Shown: positions 1-9,758 of the stretch, piece after piece
Position numbering within the stretch: position 1 is the first letter of the stretch
Layout: the number at the start of each line of letters is the position of its first letter
NCBI GenBank assembly: GCA_021781415.1
Contig: JAJXWW010000212.1
Span: forward strand, 1-64,000
DNA length: 64,000 nt
Direction of reading: 5' to 3'
DNA from: Planctomycetota bacterium
GTDB taxonomy: Bacteria; Planctomycetota; Planctomycetia; Gemmatales; Gemmataceae
The notes under the pieces: generated by a model
What the model saw: the letters and a program-made list of their open reading frames with translations, nothing else
The model's database searches: none
What the model was told of the DNA's origin: nothing
Made by a program: the position numbers and the translations under genes

Positions 1-1
1 A

Positions 2-2224
2 CAGCACGGCTGGGCCGTCGGCGAACTGGGAACCATCACGGCAACCACGGACGGCGGCAAGACCTGGCAAGCGCAGCAGCGCGGCGGGCAGCGGGCCGCC
101 GTGCTGATGATTCACGCGCGCGCCGGTGGCATCCCCCTCGATACCGTGGCACAACTCGGCGGGCAGGACGGCTATTTGTGCGCCGCGCTGCGGACGACCG
201 CTTCGGACTTGACGACGGCGTCGCTCGATCGGTCGAGCGAAGAGGCGCGCTTGGCCGAGGCGATGCGGCAAGCCGGTGGAGCGGCGGGTGAAATGCTGTG
301 GGCCTTTCCCGTGTCGTCGCATCAACTCCGTCTACCCCGTCTGGAACTGCTCCGCGCCTGGAACGCGATGCAAGAAGATCAAGCCGCCGATCAATTGTTG
401 CGCCAATTGGTACTGGCCATCCGCGTCTGGCAGCCTTCCGTTGTCCTCGCGGACAACGGCGAAGAGAAGACCAACGGTTTTGGCTGCGACGCCCTCATGG
501 TCGAGGCGGTGCGCGCCGCTTTCGAGAAAGCCGGTGATGCCAAGACGTTTCCCGAACAGCTCACCGGCCTGGGGCTGCAACCGTGGCAAGCCTCCAAGCT
601 CTACGGCATGTGCGACGGCGAACCGGCTCAAGTTCGGCTCGACCTGACCGAGGCGGTGGCGCGCTTGCAGGCGTCGCCGCGCGAGTTCGCCGTCCCCCCG
701 GCTTCGATGTTGGCCGGCGCGGCCGCCGTCTTGCCGGCGCGGCGCGACTTCCGCTTGCTCGCCGCCCACATCGACGGCGCGGCTCGCCACCGGGCGCTCA
801 TGGAAGGCATCGATCTGCCGGCTGGCGGCTTGGCTCGGCGAGCGCGCACCGATTCCGAAGAAATGAGCGAGGATTGGACCAAGGCCATCCGCCAACGCGC
901 CACCCTTGAGTCGCTGTCCGAGACGCCGGCCGGACCCTTAAACGATCCCAATCGTCTGCTTTCGCGCGTCGGGCCGATGTTGGCCGACATGCCCGACGAC
1001 ATGGCTGCCTCCACCGCTTTCGCCGTCGCCAATCGCTATGTGCGCATGGGACAATGGAGCCTGGCCCGCGAGGTCTTCGCCCTGGTGATTCAGCGCTATC
1101 CCACCCATCCGTTGGCGATGGAAAGCTATCGCTGGCTGATTCGCCACAATAGCAGCAGCGAAGCCCGCCATCGCCACGAGTTGGGACAATTCCTCGTCGT
1201 CGAGTCGGACCAACACGGCATGCCCATCCACGAGGGCACGACCCTCGGCAAGCGAGGCGATCCGGACGCGAACGTGCCGGGCATCAAAATGCCGGCCTGG
1301 AAGCCGAGCATGAAGGAGCAGCCGGACCAGCCGGAGCTGCTGACCACCAAGCACGATAGCCAAAAGTTCCTCTTCGCCCCGCAAGATCAGATTCGCCAAT
1401 GGTATCAGAGCAGCCTCGACTTGGAGCCGCGCTTGGCCGGCTTCGGATCGCTGATGACCGCCGATCCGTCCATGCAATTCTGCTTGCAGTCGGCGCGGCG
1501 GACGCTGGGCGATTTTGAAACGCCGCAGAAGTGGTACGCGCATTTCATCGCCCGCCAGCCAGAGGGACCGTGGCGCGCCGCCGCCCAAGCCGAACTGTGG
1601 CTGGCCAATCGCGCCGGCGCGCCGCCCAAGCCGGTGTTGACCTGTCCCTTCACCGGCACTCGGCCCAAACTCGACGGAAAACTCGACGACGCCTGCTGGC
1701 AGAGCAAAGCCAAGAAGCTGCAAAACGCCGCCGGCGACACCACCAACGATTGTGCCACCGAAGTGCGATTTAGCTACGATAACGAGTTTCTTTATCTCGC
1801 GGTACAGTGTTCGCATCCGACCGGAAGGGATGTGCCGCCGGTTAAGGGGCGGACGCGCGACGCCGACCTGCGCGGGCACGATCGCGTCAGCATCTTGCTC
1901 GATCTCGACCGCGATTACTGCACTTGCTACCACCTGCAAATCGACCAGCGCGGCTGTGTGTGCGAGGATTGTTGGGGCGACAAGACCTGGGATCCGCGCT
2001 GGTTCGTGGCCGTCCATTCCGAGCCAAAGGGATGGGTCGTCGAAGCGGCCATTCCTCTTTTGGCGCTCTCCGGCGACCGCATTACCAAGGGGCGAGCCTG
2101 GGCGTGCAACGTGGTGCGCGTACTTCCCGGACACGGCGTCCAAGCCTATTCGCTGCCCGCCGAGGCACCGGAAGAGTCGCTCCGGCCCGAAGGCATGGGG
2201 TTGCTCATTTTCACGCAGCCGTGA
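2..2224 (+). CDS. Secreted/exported protein, 5' partial: YCF48-like repeat, LmbE-like region, C-terminal CBM9/DOMON-like domain
   Basis: The reading frame is open from base 2, so the gene begins upstream of the window. The first visible residues (GWAVGELGTITATTDGGKTW) are a typical YCF48/BNR-type propeller repeat. Next comes a region laid out like LmbE/PIG-L deacetylases (an Arg/Glu-rich helix followed by a 'QPSVVLADNG' strand), but the AHPDDE metal motif is absent, so deacetylase activity is unlikely; this match is weak. A helical TPR-like stretch follows around base 1010-1150. The last ~180 residues (from base ~1660, 'PKLDGKLDDACW') look like the CBM9/DOMON-like carbohydrate-binding sandwich often found at the end of planctomycete secreted proteins. 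The role is unknown; surface polysaccharide binding is an inference. Confidence 0.75.
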   Translation, partial: QHGWAVGELGTITATTDGGKTWQAQQRGGQRAAVLMIHARAGGIPLDTVAQLGGQDGYLCAALRTTASDLTTASLDRSSEEARLAEAMRQAGGAAGEMLWAFPVSSHQLRLPRLELLRAWNAMQEDQAADQLLRQLVLAIRVWQPSVVLADNGEEKTNGFGCDALMVEAVRAAFEKAGDAKTFPEQLTGLGLQPWQASKLYGMCDGEPAQVRLDLTEAVARLQASPREFAVPPASMLAGAAAVLPARRDFRLLAAHIDGAARHRALMEGIDLPAGGLARRARTDSEEMSEDWTKAIRQRATLESLSETPAGPLNDPNRLLSRVGPMLADMPDDMAASTAFAVANRYVRMGQWSLAREVFALVIQRYPTHPLAMESYRWLIRHNSSSEARHRHELGQFLVVESDQHGMPIHEGTTLGKRGDPDANVPGIKMPAWKPSMKEQPDQPELLTTKHDSQKFLFAPQDQIRQWYQSSLDLEPRLAGFGSLMTADPSMQFCLQSARRTLGDFETPQKWYAHFIARQPEGPWRAAAQAELWLANRAGAPPKPVLTCPFTGTRPKLDGKLDDACWQSKAKKLQNAAGDTTNDCATEVRFSYDNEFLYLAVQCSHPTGRDVPPVKGRTRDADLRGHDRVSILLDLDRDYCTCYHLQIDQRGCVCEDCWGDKTWDPRWFVAVHSEPKGWVVEAAIPLLALSGDRITKGRAWACNVVRVLPGHGVQAYSLPAEAPEESLRPEGMGLLIFTQP

Positions 2225-2407
2225 CGCGCTCGATTCCAGGGGCAAACGCTCTTGACCGATGGCCTATCGGCGGTTATGAGGCGTTACCGAATTTCGAGTT
2301 CGTAGATAGGGCGTTCGGCGCGATCTTCCCGTCGTGCGAGGACGCGGGGGGAAGCCATCTGTTGGGCAGGCGAGTGAGCCGTCCCGACGGGGAAGGGGGA
2401 ACGACCG

Positions 2408-3553
2408 ATGAAACGATGGACGATAAGCCTCATCGCCGCCGCGGCGGCGATAGGCGGATGTATGGGACTCGACCGCGAGCCGATGAGCGATAACAGCTAC
2501 TACGGCCAGCGGCCATCTCCGCCTCAAGGGCAAGGGTGGCAGACGTCGAAACAAAGCGTCCAATATGAGATGGAAGGTCAAACGCAGAGGCCGATGGCGA
2601 ACGGCTACGCTTCGCCAATCTACAGTTCCACCTCGCCGGAATCGAAAGCCTGGTCGCAAAACACGCCGACCGTCAAGAAGATCGCGCCGAGCAACACCGT
2701 CGCGGCCAAGGCGAAGACTCCGACGCCGACCGTCGCCTCGAAGACAACCAAAACGGACGATTCGCAAGTCAAGCCGGCGTCGTATGTGGAATCCAAGAGC
2801 AATCCGCGCGCGGCGGCCGTCAAGTCGATGCCGGTCAACCTGGGGATGTTGCAACTCTTCAACAGCAAGCGCATCGAATTTCATTACGATGTCAAAGATC
2901 CCGCTTCGACCGGAGTGGCTGGGGTTGAATTGTGGGGCACGACGGATTCGCGCTCGTGGAAGAAGTACGACATCGTGAACCGCACCGCCCATTCGGTGAT
3001 GGTGGATGTCAAGGACGAAGGATTGTACGGCTTCACGATGATCGCGCGCAGCAAGACGGATACCGCCAAGAATCAACCGCCACAACCGGGCGAGCCTCCG
3101 CAGGTGTGGGTGGCCGTCGATCTCACCAAGCCGATCGTCCAGGTCCAAGGGGCGGAGCTGAGCGTGGCGACGCTCACGCCGTCCTTGGTCGTTCGATGGT
3201 CGGCCAAGGATTCTCACTTCGGCCCTCGTCCGATCTCGCTCTATTACGCCGAGCGCGCCGACGGCCCGTGGCAGCCCATCGTCGCCGATGTCGAGAACAA
3301 TGGGCGCTACGACTGGACCATGCCAACCTGGGTTCCCGCCACCGTTTATGTGCGCGTCCAAGCCACCGACATGATGGGCAATGTGGGCGCGGCGCAAACG
3401 ACGACGCTGCACCTGCCCGGACGATCGGCCAGCAGTGGCGGGCGTTTGGAGTCGATGCCGGCAACGCTGCCTCCCTTGAGCCATTTGCCCCCGCCGCCCC
3501 ACGTTTCGGAATCGAAGCCGTCCGCTTCTCTGCGTTCGATAGAGGCCGAGTAA
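2408..3553 (+). CDS. Putative lipoprotein with Ig/fibronectin-like C-terminal half
   Basis: This 381-residue protein starts with a short hydrophobic signal and a lipobox-like IGGC (Cys near residue 18), so it is probably lipid-anchored. Residues ~30-140 are low-complexity (Thr/Lys/Pro/Ser-rich), as in a flexible tether. Residues ~145-345 hold repeated beta-strand patterns ('GVAGVELWGTTDSRSWKKYD', 'PISLYYAERADGPWQPI', 'TVYVRVQATDMMGN') typical of tandem Ig/FN3-like domains in planctomycete envelope proteins. An AGGGGGAA-type run precedes the ATG. The C-terminus is again Pro/Ser-rich. I do not recognise a named family; a structural or adhesive envelope role is inference. Confidence 0.7.
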   Translation: MKRWTISLIAAAAAIGGCMGLDREPMSDNSYYGQRPSPPQGQGWQTSKQSVQYEMEGQTQRPMANGYASPIYSSTSPESKAWSQNTPTVKKIAPSNTVAAKAKTPTPTVASKTTKTDDSQVKPASYVESKSNPRAAAVKSMPVNLGMLQLFNSKRIEFHYDVKDPASTGVAGVELWGTTDSRSWKKYDIVNRTAHSVMVDVKDEGLYGFTMIARSKTDTAKNQPPQPGEPPQVWVAVDLTKPIVQVQGAELSVATLTPSLVVRWSAKDSHFGPRPISLYYAERADGPWQPIVADVENNGRYDWTMPTWVPATVYVRVQATDMMGNVGAAQTTTLHLPGRSASSGGRLESMPATLPPLSHLPPPPHVSESKPSASLRSIEAE

Positions 3554-3711
3554 TCGTGTCCACCCTCTCGTTCCAAGGAGTAAATTGGGGGGGTTACGAC
3601 CCCCCGCTCGGCGCTTCGCGCTGACTCTGCCGGTTCGGCTTGTGAAATTTGGGTCGAGATGCCACAATCCTGGGCCGATAAGCTAAAGCCGGTCCTTTGG
3701 GAGCAAGATGT

Positions 3712-4371
3712 ATGGCCAGAGTGATTCGCGGATCGATCGTGGCAGCCCTGCTCGTCGTTCTCGTCGTCGCCCCGATGGTATTCTTTCGCGGCGTCTACGA
3801 TACCTACAAACGCTTGCGCGTCGTCGAACCGGGCCGGGTCTACCGCAGCGGACAGATGACCGCCGAGGGGTTCGCCGAGGCCGTGCGGAGCTATCACTTG
3901 CGCACCATTATCAACGTCCAAGACGAGGTTCCCGATCCGACTCTCGAACGCGGTTTCTGGGATCGCGGGTCCATCAAGGAGAGCGAATTGTGCCGCGAGT
4001 TGGGCGTGCGCTACGTTCATCTGATGCCGACGCTTTTGCCGCGCCATCTCGTCCCCGCCAAGCGTCCGCCGGCCATCGACGAGATGCTTGCCCTACTCGA
4101 CGATGAGTCGAACTATCCGGTCTTGATCCACTGTCATGCCGGCCTGCATCGCACCGGACTGTTGACCGCCATCTATCGCATGGAATATCAGGGTTGGACG
4201 CAAGACGAAGCACTCCTCGACATGAAAGCACACGGCTTCGGCCCGTGGGTCTGCACCGCCGCCAACGACTATGTGAAGCAATACGTCCTATCCTATCGTC
4301 CCGGCAGTCGGCAATCGGCTATCGGCAGTCGGCAATCGGCTAACGGCAATCAGAAATTAGAAATTAGATAG
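3712..4371 (+). CDS. Membrane-tethered dual-specificity/tyrosine phosphatase-like protein
   Basis: This 219-residue protein has one N-terminal transmembrane helix (residues ~8-24) and then a cysteine-phosphatase domain. The signature HCHAGLHRTG carries the nucleophile Cys141 and Arg147 of the HCxxGxxR motif; the 'VYRSGQM' start and 'LRTIINVQDE' strand are typical of the DSP/PTP-like family. Such enzymes dephosphorylate Tyr/Ser/Thr residues or phosphoinositides; the substrate is not deducible. I chose ATG 3712 over the upstream TTG because the hydrophobic helix starts directly after it. The last ~20 residues and the stop codon are encoded by a short palindromic repeat (family F), so the native C-terminus was probably altered. 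LptF/LptG follows 90 bp downstream. Confidence 0.82.
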   Translation: MARVIRGSIVAALLVVLVVAPMVFFRGVYDTYKRLRVVEPGRVYRSGQMTAEGFAEAVRSYHLRTIINVQDEVPDPTLERGFWDRGSIKESELCRELGVRYVHLMPTLLPRHLVPAKRPPAIDEMLALLDDESNYPVLIHCHAGLHRTGLLTAIYRMEYQGWTQDEALLDMKAHGFGPWVCTAANDYVKQYVLSYRPGSRQSAIGSRQSANGNQKLEIR

Positions 4372-4446
4372 GGTTCATGGAGTTTTAGGTAATGATCCTG
4401 ATAATAAGCGATAGCCGATTGCCGATAGCCGATGGCCGATAGCCGA
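4302..4446. repeat. Palindromic repeat family F (CGGCTATCGGCAGTCGGCAAT type)
   Basis: Tandem CGGCAGTCGGCAATCGGCTA units at 4302-4350 are followed at ~4408-4446 by the complementary GATAGCCGATTGCCGATAGC units, so the two blocks can pair. The left block is translated as the end of the phosphatase gene. A related copy lies between rpmI and rplT (53960-54034). Confidence 0.8.
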
Positions 4447-4461
4447 TGAGGATAAGGGAAT

Positions 4462-5595
4462 ATGATCTTCAAGCTCATCGACCGCCAGATGATTCGCGGC
4501 TATTTCAAGTCGTATTTCGTTTGTTTGGCCAGTCTGTTGAGCTTGTATGTCGTGGTGGATCTGTTCACGAATCTCGACGACTTCACGCATCACAACAAGG
4601 GACTATTGGCGTCTCTTCTGCGCATAATCACCTATTACGGCTATAAAGTATCGCAGATATTCGATCGGCTGTGCGAGGCCATCGTGTTGTTGGCGGCGAT
4701 GTTCACGGTGGCGTGGATGCAGCGCAACAACGAGCAAGTGCCGTTGCTATCGGCCGGTATCTCGACGCGGCGCATCGTCGTGCCGGTGTTGATGTCGGCC
4801 TTTTTCATGCTCGGCCTGACGGTGGTGAATCAGGAATGGATCATTCCGCGCATCGCCGACAAATTGGCGCTGGACCGCGATGACCCCGGCGGACAGAAGA
4901 CCGTCCCCGTACACTCGGCGTGGGAAGCGAACAACATCCTGGTAAACGGCGACCACGCCAATCGCCGCGACAAGTCGGTCACGGGCTTTTTCGTCACCAT
5001 CCCAGAGAAGCTGGGCGGCACGCTGATCCATCTGTCGGCCACGAAAGCCTATTACGTTCCCGGTCCCAAGAAGCGTCAGGGCGGCTGGGAACTGGTCGGC
5101 GCTTGGCCCGCGGATGTCCCGTCCATCCCCGGCATCCTCGATCAGTTGGATGTGACCCACGCCCCGCGCGACAGCAAAGAACGCGACAGCGGCCGCTATT
5201 TCCTGCACACCCGCGACATCGACTTCGACGCGTTGACGCGCAACCCAAACTGGTTCATCATGGCCTCGACGCCCGATCTGTACGAGGAATTACAGCGCCC
5301 CGAATCGACGCGCTTGGCATCCATGGCGGTGCTGTTCCACACGCGCCTGACCCGGCCACTGCTGGGCATGGTTTTGGTCGTGATGGGTCTGTCGGTGATT
5401 CTGCGCGATCAGAACCGCAACGTCATTATCAGCAGCGGCATGTGTCTGGTATTGTGCGGCTTGTTCTTCGCCGTCTGCTACGCCTGCAAAATGCTCGGCG
5501 ACAGCGAGATTCTCAATCCCGCCCTGGCCGCTTGGCTGCCCGTCCTCTGTTTCGGCCCGCACGCTCTCGTTCTCTTCGACGCGGTCCACACCTAA
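4462..5595 (+). CDS. LptF/LptG-family permease (YjgP/YjgQ)
   Basis: This 377-residue protein has the LptF/LptG layout: an N-terminal 'IDRQMIRGYFKSYFVCLASLL' type helix, two further helices (residues ~65-85 and ~100-120), a large periplasmic beta-jellyroll (~130-285) and three C-terminal helices (~295-370). LptF and LptG form the transmembrane part of the LptB2FG transporter that extracts lipopolysaccharide from the inner membrane and feeds the Lpt bridge. Sequence alone does not tell me whether this is F or G. A GATAAGGG ribosome-binding site precedes ATG 4462. Its presence fits the lpxD-lpxI pair further on: the organism makes lipid A and exports it. Confidence 0.85.
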   Translation: MIFKLIDRQMIRGYFKSYFVCLASLLSLYVVVDLFTNLDDFTHHNKGLLASLLRIITYYGYKVSQIFDRLCEAIVLLAAMFTVAWMQRNNEQVPLLSAGISTRRIVVPVLMSAFFMLGLTVVNQEWIIPRIADKLALDRDDPGGQKTVPVHSAWEANNILVNGDHANRRDKSVTGFFVTIPEKLGGTLIHLSATKAYYVPGPKKRQGGWELVGAWPADVPSIPGILDQLDVTHAPRDSKERDSGRYFLHTRDIDFDALTRNPNWFIMASTPDLYEELQRPESTRLASMAVLFHTRLTRPLLGMVLVVMGLSVILRDQNRNVIISSGMCLVLCGLFFAVCYACKMLGDSEILNPALAAWLPVLCFGPHALVLFDAVHT

Positions 5596-5610
5596 TCGTC
5601 CGATCCGGCT

Positions 5611-5735
5611 GGTTCGCCTTTACCCGGCAGCTTACGCTGCCGGTTCGCCTTTAACCGGACGGTTCGCCTTTAACCGGACGGTTCGCCTTTAACCGGACGG
5701 TTCGCTTTACCCGGCAGCTACGCTGCCGGTTCGCC
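5611..5735. repeat. Palindromic repeat family B cluster (CCGGCAGC-TTA-CGCTGCCGG-TTCGCC)
   Basis: Two copies of the palindrome CCGGCAGCTTACGCTGCCGG (second one slightly shortened) flank three tandem copies of GGTTCGCCTTTAACCGGAC. The array fills the space between the LptF/LptG gene and the kinase gene. It probably forms hairpins and could end transcription of the upstream gene. Other copies are at 13831-13859 and 25632-25703. Confidence 0.85.
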
Positions 5736-5820
5736 TCGGTAGCTTTCCTTATCGCTGGGTCGCGGGTATAGTTATAGGAAGAGGACCAATCGGATCCCTC
5801 ACGGGAGGTCATCCGCATCG

Positions 5821-7512
5821 ATGAAGCAACCGCCGCCTATTCCGCTTTCGCGCGCAGCCCTGGATTCACCCAGCGGCTCGTCCTCCGTTCGTCGCGTGCC
5901 GAGATGCCGCGTGGCCATGTCGCTTCAAGGCGGCTCCGCCTTCTTGGGTGTGTTGGAGAACCTGCTGCGGCAACGTCTCCTCTTCGTCGCGCTGCTCGCT
6001 CTGTTTCCCACGATTATTTTTCTAATCCGCAATCTCTTCGATACGCATTTGCCGTCGTTCTTGTCCGGCATCGGCGTAGCGCTTCAGGGAGCCGTCGCCC
6101 TGATGGCGGCGAGTTTGGCGTGGATTCTCTGGCGTCGTCCGCATCTGGATTTATGCAGGCTGCGCACGCTCGAATTGATTCTCTTCGGCTCCCTGGCGAT
6201 CTTCTTTGCCTGGCTGCAATACGAGTCGTTCGCGCACGGACCCCTGGAAGCGTCGTCGCGCTGCGAGTGGGCACCGCTGATTCTGAGGCAAGCGGTCGGC
6301 AACAGCACCAGCCGTTGGTTCTTCCTCATCATCGTCTATGGGGTCTTCATCCCCAACACCTGGCGACGGTGCTTGACGGTCAGTCTCGTCTTCGCGCTGA
6401 CGCCCCTGTTGCTCACACCCGCCGCGGTGGCGCACCATCATTCGCCCTGGCACGCCGATCTGCTTTCGGCGCTGTTCGGCGCGGCTATCTTCTTGTCCGT
6501 CGCCCTGGCTATCGCCGTCTTCGGCTCCCATCGCATTCAAGTGCTGGAGGCGCAGGCGTTCGAGGCGCAACAACTCGGCCAATATCGTCTCGGCAAACGC
6601 CTCGGCTCCGGCGGCATGGGCGAGGTCTATCTCGCCGAACATCTCTTGCTCCGCCGTCCCTGCGCCGTCAAGTTGATCCGCCCGGAACAAGCCGGCGATC
6701 CGACCACCTTGCAACGCTTCGAACGCGAAGTGCAGGCGATGGCCGCCCTGACCCACTGGAACACGGTGGAGGTCTACGACTACGGCCACGCCGACGACGG
6801 CACTTTCTACTACGTCATGGAGTATCTGCCGGGACAAAATCTGGAACATCTCGTGGGCTTGCATGGCCCCATGCCGCCGGCGCGAGCGATCCATCTGCTG
6901 CGCCAGGTTTGCGGCGCGCTGCGCGAAGCGCACGGCGTCGGACTGTTGCACCGCGACATCAAGCCCAGCAACATCATCGCTTGCGAGCGCGGCGGGGTGT
7001 ACGACGTGGTCAAACTGCTCGATTTCGGTCTGGTGCAAGAGACGCGCTTGGGAAAACCCGACGATCGACTGACGCAGCACGGCACGATCATCGGCTCGCC
7101 GCCCTATATGTCGCCGGAGCAAGCCGCCGGGAGAGGCGAACTGGACGCGCGCAGCGACATCTACAGTCTGGGCGCGGTGGCCTATTTTCTCCTGACCGGA
7201 CAACCGCCGTTCGTGCGCGAGACGGCCATGCTGATGCTGATGGCCCACGCCTACGAGCCGGTGCATCCCCCGGCGGCGCTGCGCCCCGAACTGCCCGCCG
7301 ATTTGGAAGCCATCGTCCTACGCTGTTTGGAAAAAGACCCCTCGCGCCGCTTCTCCGATGCCCACAGCGTCGAGCGCGCCTTGGCCTCGTGCCTCGATGC
7401 CGACCAATGGTCCGAAGAGCAAGCGGAATTATGGTGGCACGAACACCCCCTCGACCGCCTCGAAGGCATCCACCTTCGCCCCGACGTCCCCACGCAAATC
7501 GCCGCCGTTTAG
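5821..7512 (+). CDS. Integral-membrane Ser/Thr protein kinase (PknB type)
   Basis: This 563-residue protein has an unusual order: about six transmembrane helices first (residues ~45-240), then a complete Hanks-type kinase domain (~253-530) at the C-terminus, which should lie in the cytoplasm. Visible kinase elements are the glycine loop GSGGMGEV (~263), the ATP lysine K284 in CAVKLI, the catalytic loop HRDIKPSN (H377, D379), DFG at 401-403 and the SPPYMSPE activation segment. All catalytic residues are present, so it should be active. The membrane part could be a sensor, but no ligand is suggested by the sequence. GGGAGG lies ~12 bp before ATG 5821. It is convergent with purB. Confidence 0.93.
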   Translation: MKQPPPIPLSRAALDSPSGSSSVRRVPRCRVAMSLQGGSAFLGVLENLLRQRLLFVALLALFPTIIFLIRNLFDTHLPSFLSGIGVALQGAVALMAASLAWILWRRPHLDLCRLRTLELILFGSLAIFFAWLQYESFAHGPLEASSRCEWAPLILRQAVGNSTSRWFFLIIVYGVFIPNTWRRCLTVSLVFALTPLLLTPAAVAHHHSPWHADLLSALFGAAIFLSVALAIAVFGSHRIQVLEAQAFEAQQLGQYRLGKRLGSGGMGEVYLAEHLLLRRPCAVKLIRPEQAGDPTTLQRFEREVQAMAALTHWNTVEVYDYGHADDGTFYYVMEYLPGQNLEHLVGLHGPMPPARAIHLLRQVCGALREAHGVGLLHRDIKPSNIIACERGGVYDVVKLLDFGLVQETRLGKPDDRLTQHGTIIGSPPYMSPEQAAGRGELDARSDIYSLGAVAYFLLTGQPPFVRETAMLMLMAHAYEPVHPPAALRPELPADLEAIVLRCLEKDPSRRFSDAHSVERALASCLDADQWSEEQAELWWHEHPLDRLEGIHLRPDVPTQIAAV

Positions 7513-7536
7513 GCCGCATCCCTCCGCGGCTTACGG

Positions 7537-8991
7537 TCATACGTTGACCTCGGCGGATTGGCCGAGGAGATGGGCGTGGCGGCGGCGGAGGGGTTCGATT
7601 TGCTCGGCAAGGAATTCGTCTACCTGTTGGGGAGCGCGGCCGATGAACTGGCCTTGCTCCATCACCGCGTCGAAGTCCACTTTTGCTAACAACGGATCGG
7701 CCTTTAAGCGATCCAACAGATCGTTTTTCTCCGCGCCGGCCTTGAGCGCCGCCGTCACCGCCTGGCTGTGTCGGCGGATGCACTCGTGAATCTCTTGACG
7801 GTCGCCGCCCCCCGCCACCGCCGCCATCAGGATGTTCTCCGTGGCCATATACGGCAGAATCGACGCCGTGTTGCGGGCGATCACCTCGCGGTTGACGATC
7901 AGACCGTTGCCGACGTTCAGCGCCAGACGCAGCACGGCATCGGCGGTGAGGAATGCTTGCGGCAGCGTCAGTCGGCGATTGACGCTGTCGTCCAAAGTGC
8001 GCTCCAGCCATTGCGTCGCCGCAGTCTGCGCCGCGCTGACCGACAGGCTCGACAAGAAGCGCGCAAGTCCACACATGCGCTCGGCGCGCATCGGATTGCG
8101 CTTGTACGCCATGGCCGACGATCCGACTTGCTCCGCCTCGAACGGTTCGTCGATCTCTTGCCGGTGGGCCAGCAGGCGCAGATCGGTGCCGAATTTGTGA
8201 ACCGTTTGCCCCAAGCCGGACAGTGCGTCGAGGATTTGACTATCGACTTTGCGCGAATACGTTTGGCCGGTGACGGGATAGACCGTGTCAAAGCCCATCT
8301 TGCGAGCGACGAGCCGATCGAGTTGCCGGACGCGCTCGTGATCGCCCTGAAAGAGCGCGAGGAAACTGGCCTGCGTGCCGGTGGTTCCCTTGACGCCGCG
8401 GAAGCGCAGCGTTTCCAGACGATGTTCTACTTCGTGGAGATCGAGAACGAAATCGTAACACCACAGACAGGCGCGTTTGCCGACGGTGGTGAGTTGGGCC
8501 GGTTGAAAGTGCGTGAAGCCGAGCGTGGGGAGATCGCGCCAGCGGTCGGCAAAGCGGGCCAAGGCATCGACGACACCGACCAACCGATCGCGCAGGAGTC
8601 GCAACCCTTCTCTGAGCAAAATAAGATCGGTATTATCGGTAACATAGCAGCTGGTCGCGCCCAGGTGCAGGATGTCGCGCGCTTCGGGGCACGCTTCGGC
8701 AAAGGTGTCGATGTGGGCCATAACGTCGTGTCGGCGGCGGCGTTCGTGCATCTCGGCTCGGGCAAAGTCAATGTCGTCCAGATGGGCACGCATCCGATCG
8801 AGCTGAGTGGGAGAGATGCGCGGCGCGACGCCGTCGTCGCCGCGCAGATCCAGTTCGTGTTCCGCCTCGGCCAACGCCAGCCAGAGGCGACGCCAGGTCG
8901 AAAATTTGCGCTGCGGCCCCCACAACTCGGCCATCTCGCGGCTGGCGTACCGAGTCACCAGCGGATTATCGTAAAACTTGAAGGAATCCAT
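7537..8991 (-). CDS. purB: Adenylosuccinate lyase
   Basis: PurB removes fumarate from SAICAR and from adenylosuccinate in purine synthesis. The 484-residue protein carries the fumarase/aspartase superfamily signature [17 protein letters not shown] (residues ~289-305), whose serine loop is catalytic, and a '[14 protein letters not shown]' motif near residue 115. Both the length and the 'GSSAM.YKRNPMR.ER' form are those of the eukaryote-type branch and not of the shorter E. coli or Bacillus forms. The gene is a single unit, convergent with the membrane kinase (24 bp apart) and divergent from the small secreted protein at 9189. Confidence 0.95.
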   Translation of the reverse strand: MDSFKFYDNPLVTRYASREMAELWGPQRKFSTWRRLWLALAEAEHELDLRGDDGVAPRISPTQLDRMRAHLDDIDFARAEMHERRRRHDVMAHIDTFAEACPEARDILHLGATSCYVTDNTDLILLREGLRLLRDRLVGVVDALARFADRWRDLPTLGFTHFQPAQLTTVGKRACLWCYDFVLDLHEVEHRLETLRFRGVKGTTGTQASFLALFQGDHERVRQLDRLVARKMGFDTVYPVTGQTYSRKVDSQILDALSGLGQTVHKFGTDLRLLAHRQEIDEPFEAEQVGSSAMAYKRNPMRAERMCGLARFLSSLSVSAAQTAATQWLERTLDDSVNRRLTLPQAFLTADAVLRLALNVGNGLIVNREVIARNTASILPYMATENILMAAVAGGGDRQEIHECIRRHSQAVTAALKAGAEKNDLLDRLKADPLLAKVDFDAVMEQGQFIGRAPQQVDEFLAEQIEPLRRRHAHLLGQSAEVNV

Positions 8992-9188
8992 GTTCGTTTC
9001 TCATCGTAGCCGCCTCGCCGCGCCGCACTTCCGGCACGACGAACACGGCAATCTCCTGCGCTATTCTTGGAGCATTCTCGATGATTTTTTATGGCCCATC
9101 GCCCCTTTCGTCGCCGCATCCTTGCCGTTTGCCGGGTATATTCCCAGAGGAGGAGATGCTTTTTGTTCCGTCACGGAGGATCTCATCG

Positions 9189-9662
9189 ATGCGACGCTTG
9201 CTGTTGACGAGTTCGTTGTCGATATTGAGTTTGGCAGTCGGCTTTACGGGAGCGACTCCGGCCCGCGCTCAGGATCGCGCCGGCGCGGCCATGGCCGGAG
9301 CGGCTCAGGTTCCACAGGCTCCGCAAGCTCCACCCGCCGGAGGAGGAGTCAACGCTCCGACCATCGGCAATATCGGCATGGGAGCGATGACCGTGCCGCC
9401 TACGCCGCCGATCGGCTACTACGCCCCGGTTCGCTCCGCCAATTACAACATCGGCAAATTCTTTTACTACCCCTATTACTACTACCCCCACAACTATTGG
9501 CCGACCGAGGGCAAGCAATGGCCGGAACGTCCCGGTGAACCGTACATGAGGCCGCCGGCCTATATGTCGTATCCGCCGTTCCTCGAACCGCACTGGCGCT
9601 ACGAATGGTACACGCCACAGAAATACTATCGCGGCTTCCATTTCTGGCTCGACCAGTTTTAA
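9189..9662 (+). CDS. Small secreted Tyr/Pro-rich protein of unknown function
   Basis: This is a 157-residue protein with an N-terminal signal peptide ending near 'TPARAQ'. It has a Gly/Ala/Pro-rich middle and a strikingly aromatic C-terminal half ('FFYYPYYYYPHNYWP', 'WRYEWYTPQKYYRGFHFW'). I do not recognise a family; Tyr-rich secreted proteins of this size are common in Gemmataceae-like genomes. GGAGG at 9175-9179 supports the ATG at 9189. An upstream in-frame ATG at 9156, also with GGAGGAG in front, would add 11 residues before the signal. No operon partner. Confidence 0.65.
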   Translation: MRRLLLTSSLSILSLAVGFTGATPARAQDRAGAAMAGAAQVPQAPQAPPAGGGVNAPTIGNIGMGAMTVPPTPPIGYYAPVRSANYNIGKFFYYPYYYYPHNYWPTEGKQWPERPGEPYMRPPAYMSYPPFLEPHWRYEWYTPQKYYRGFHFWLDQF

Positions 9663-9707
9663 GGTCGGCTACGAGTCGGGTTCGTAATACTGCGCTACTC
9701 TCGAATG

Positions 9708-9758
9708 CTCCCCTCTCCCCTGAATACGGGGGAGAGGGGAGTAGTTTTGCGCGGTTAG
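9708..9758. repeat. Family A palindromic element, short copy abutting a stop codon
   Basis: CTCCCCTCTCCCC and GGGGGAGAGGGGAG form a near-perfect hairpin. It is followed by GTAG and, 11 bases later, by TTAG; this TTA is the reverse-strand TAA stop of the next gene. The same spacing occurs at 12927-12977 and 18519-18781. The hairpin lies between two convergent genes and could act as a bidirectional terminator. Confidence 0.85.
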
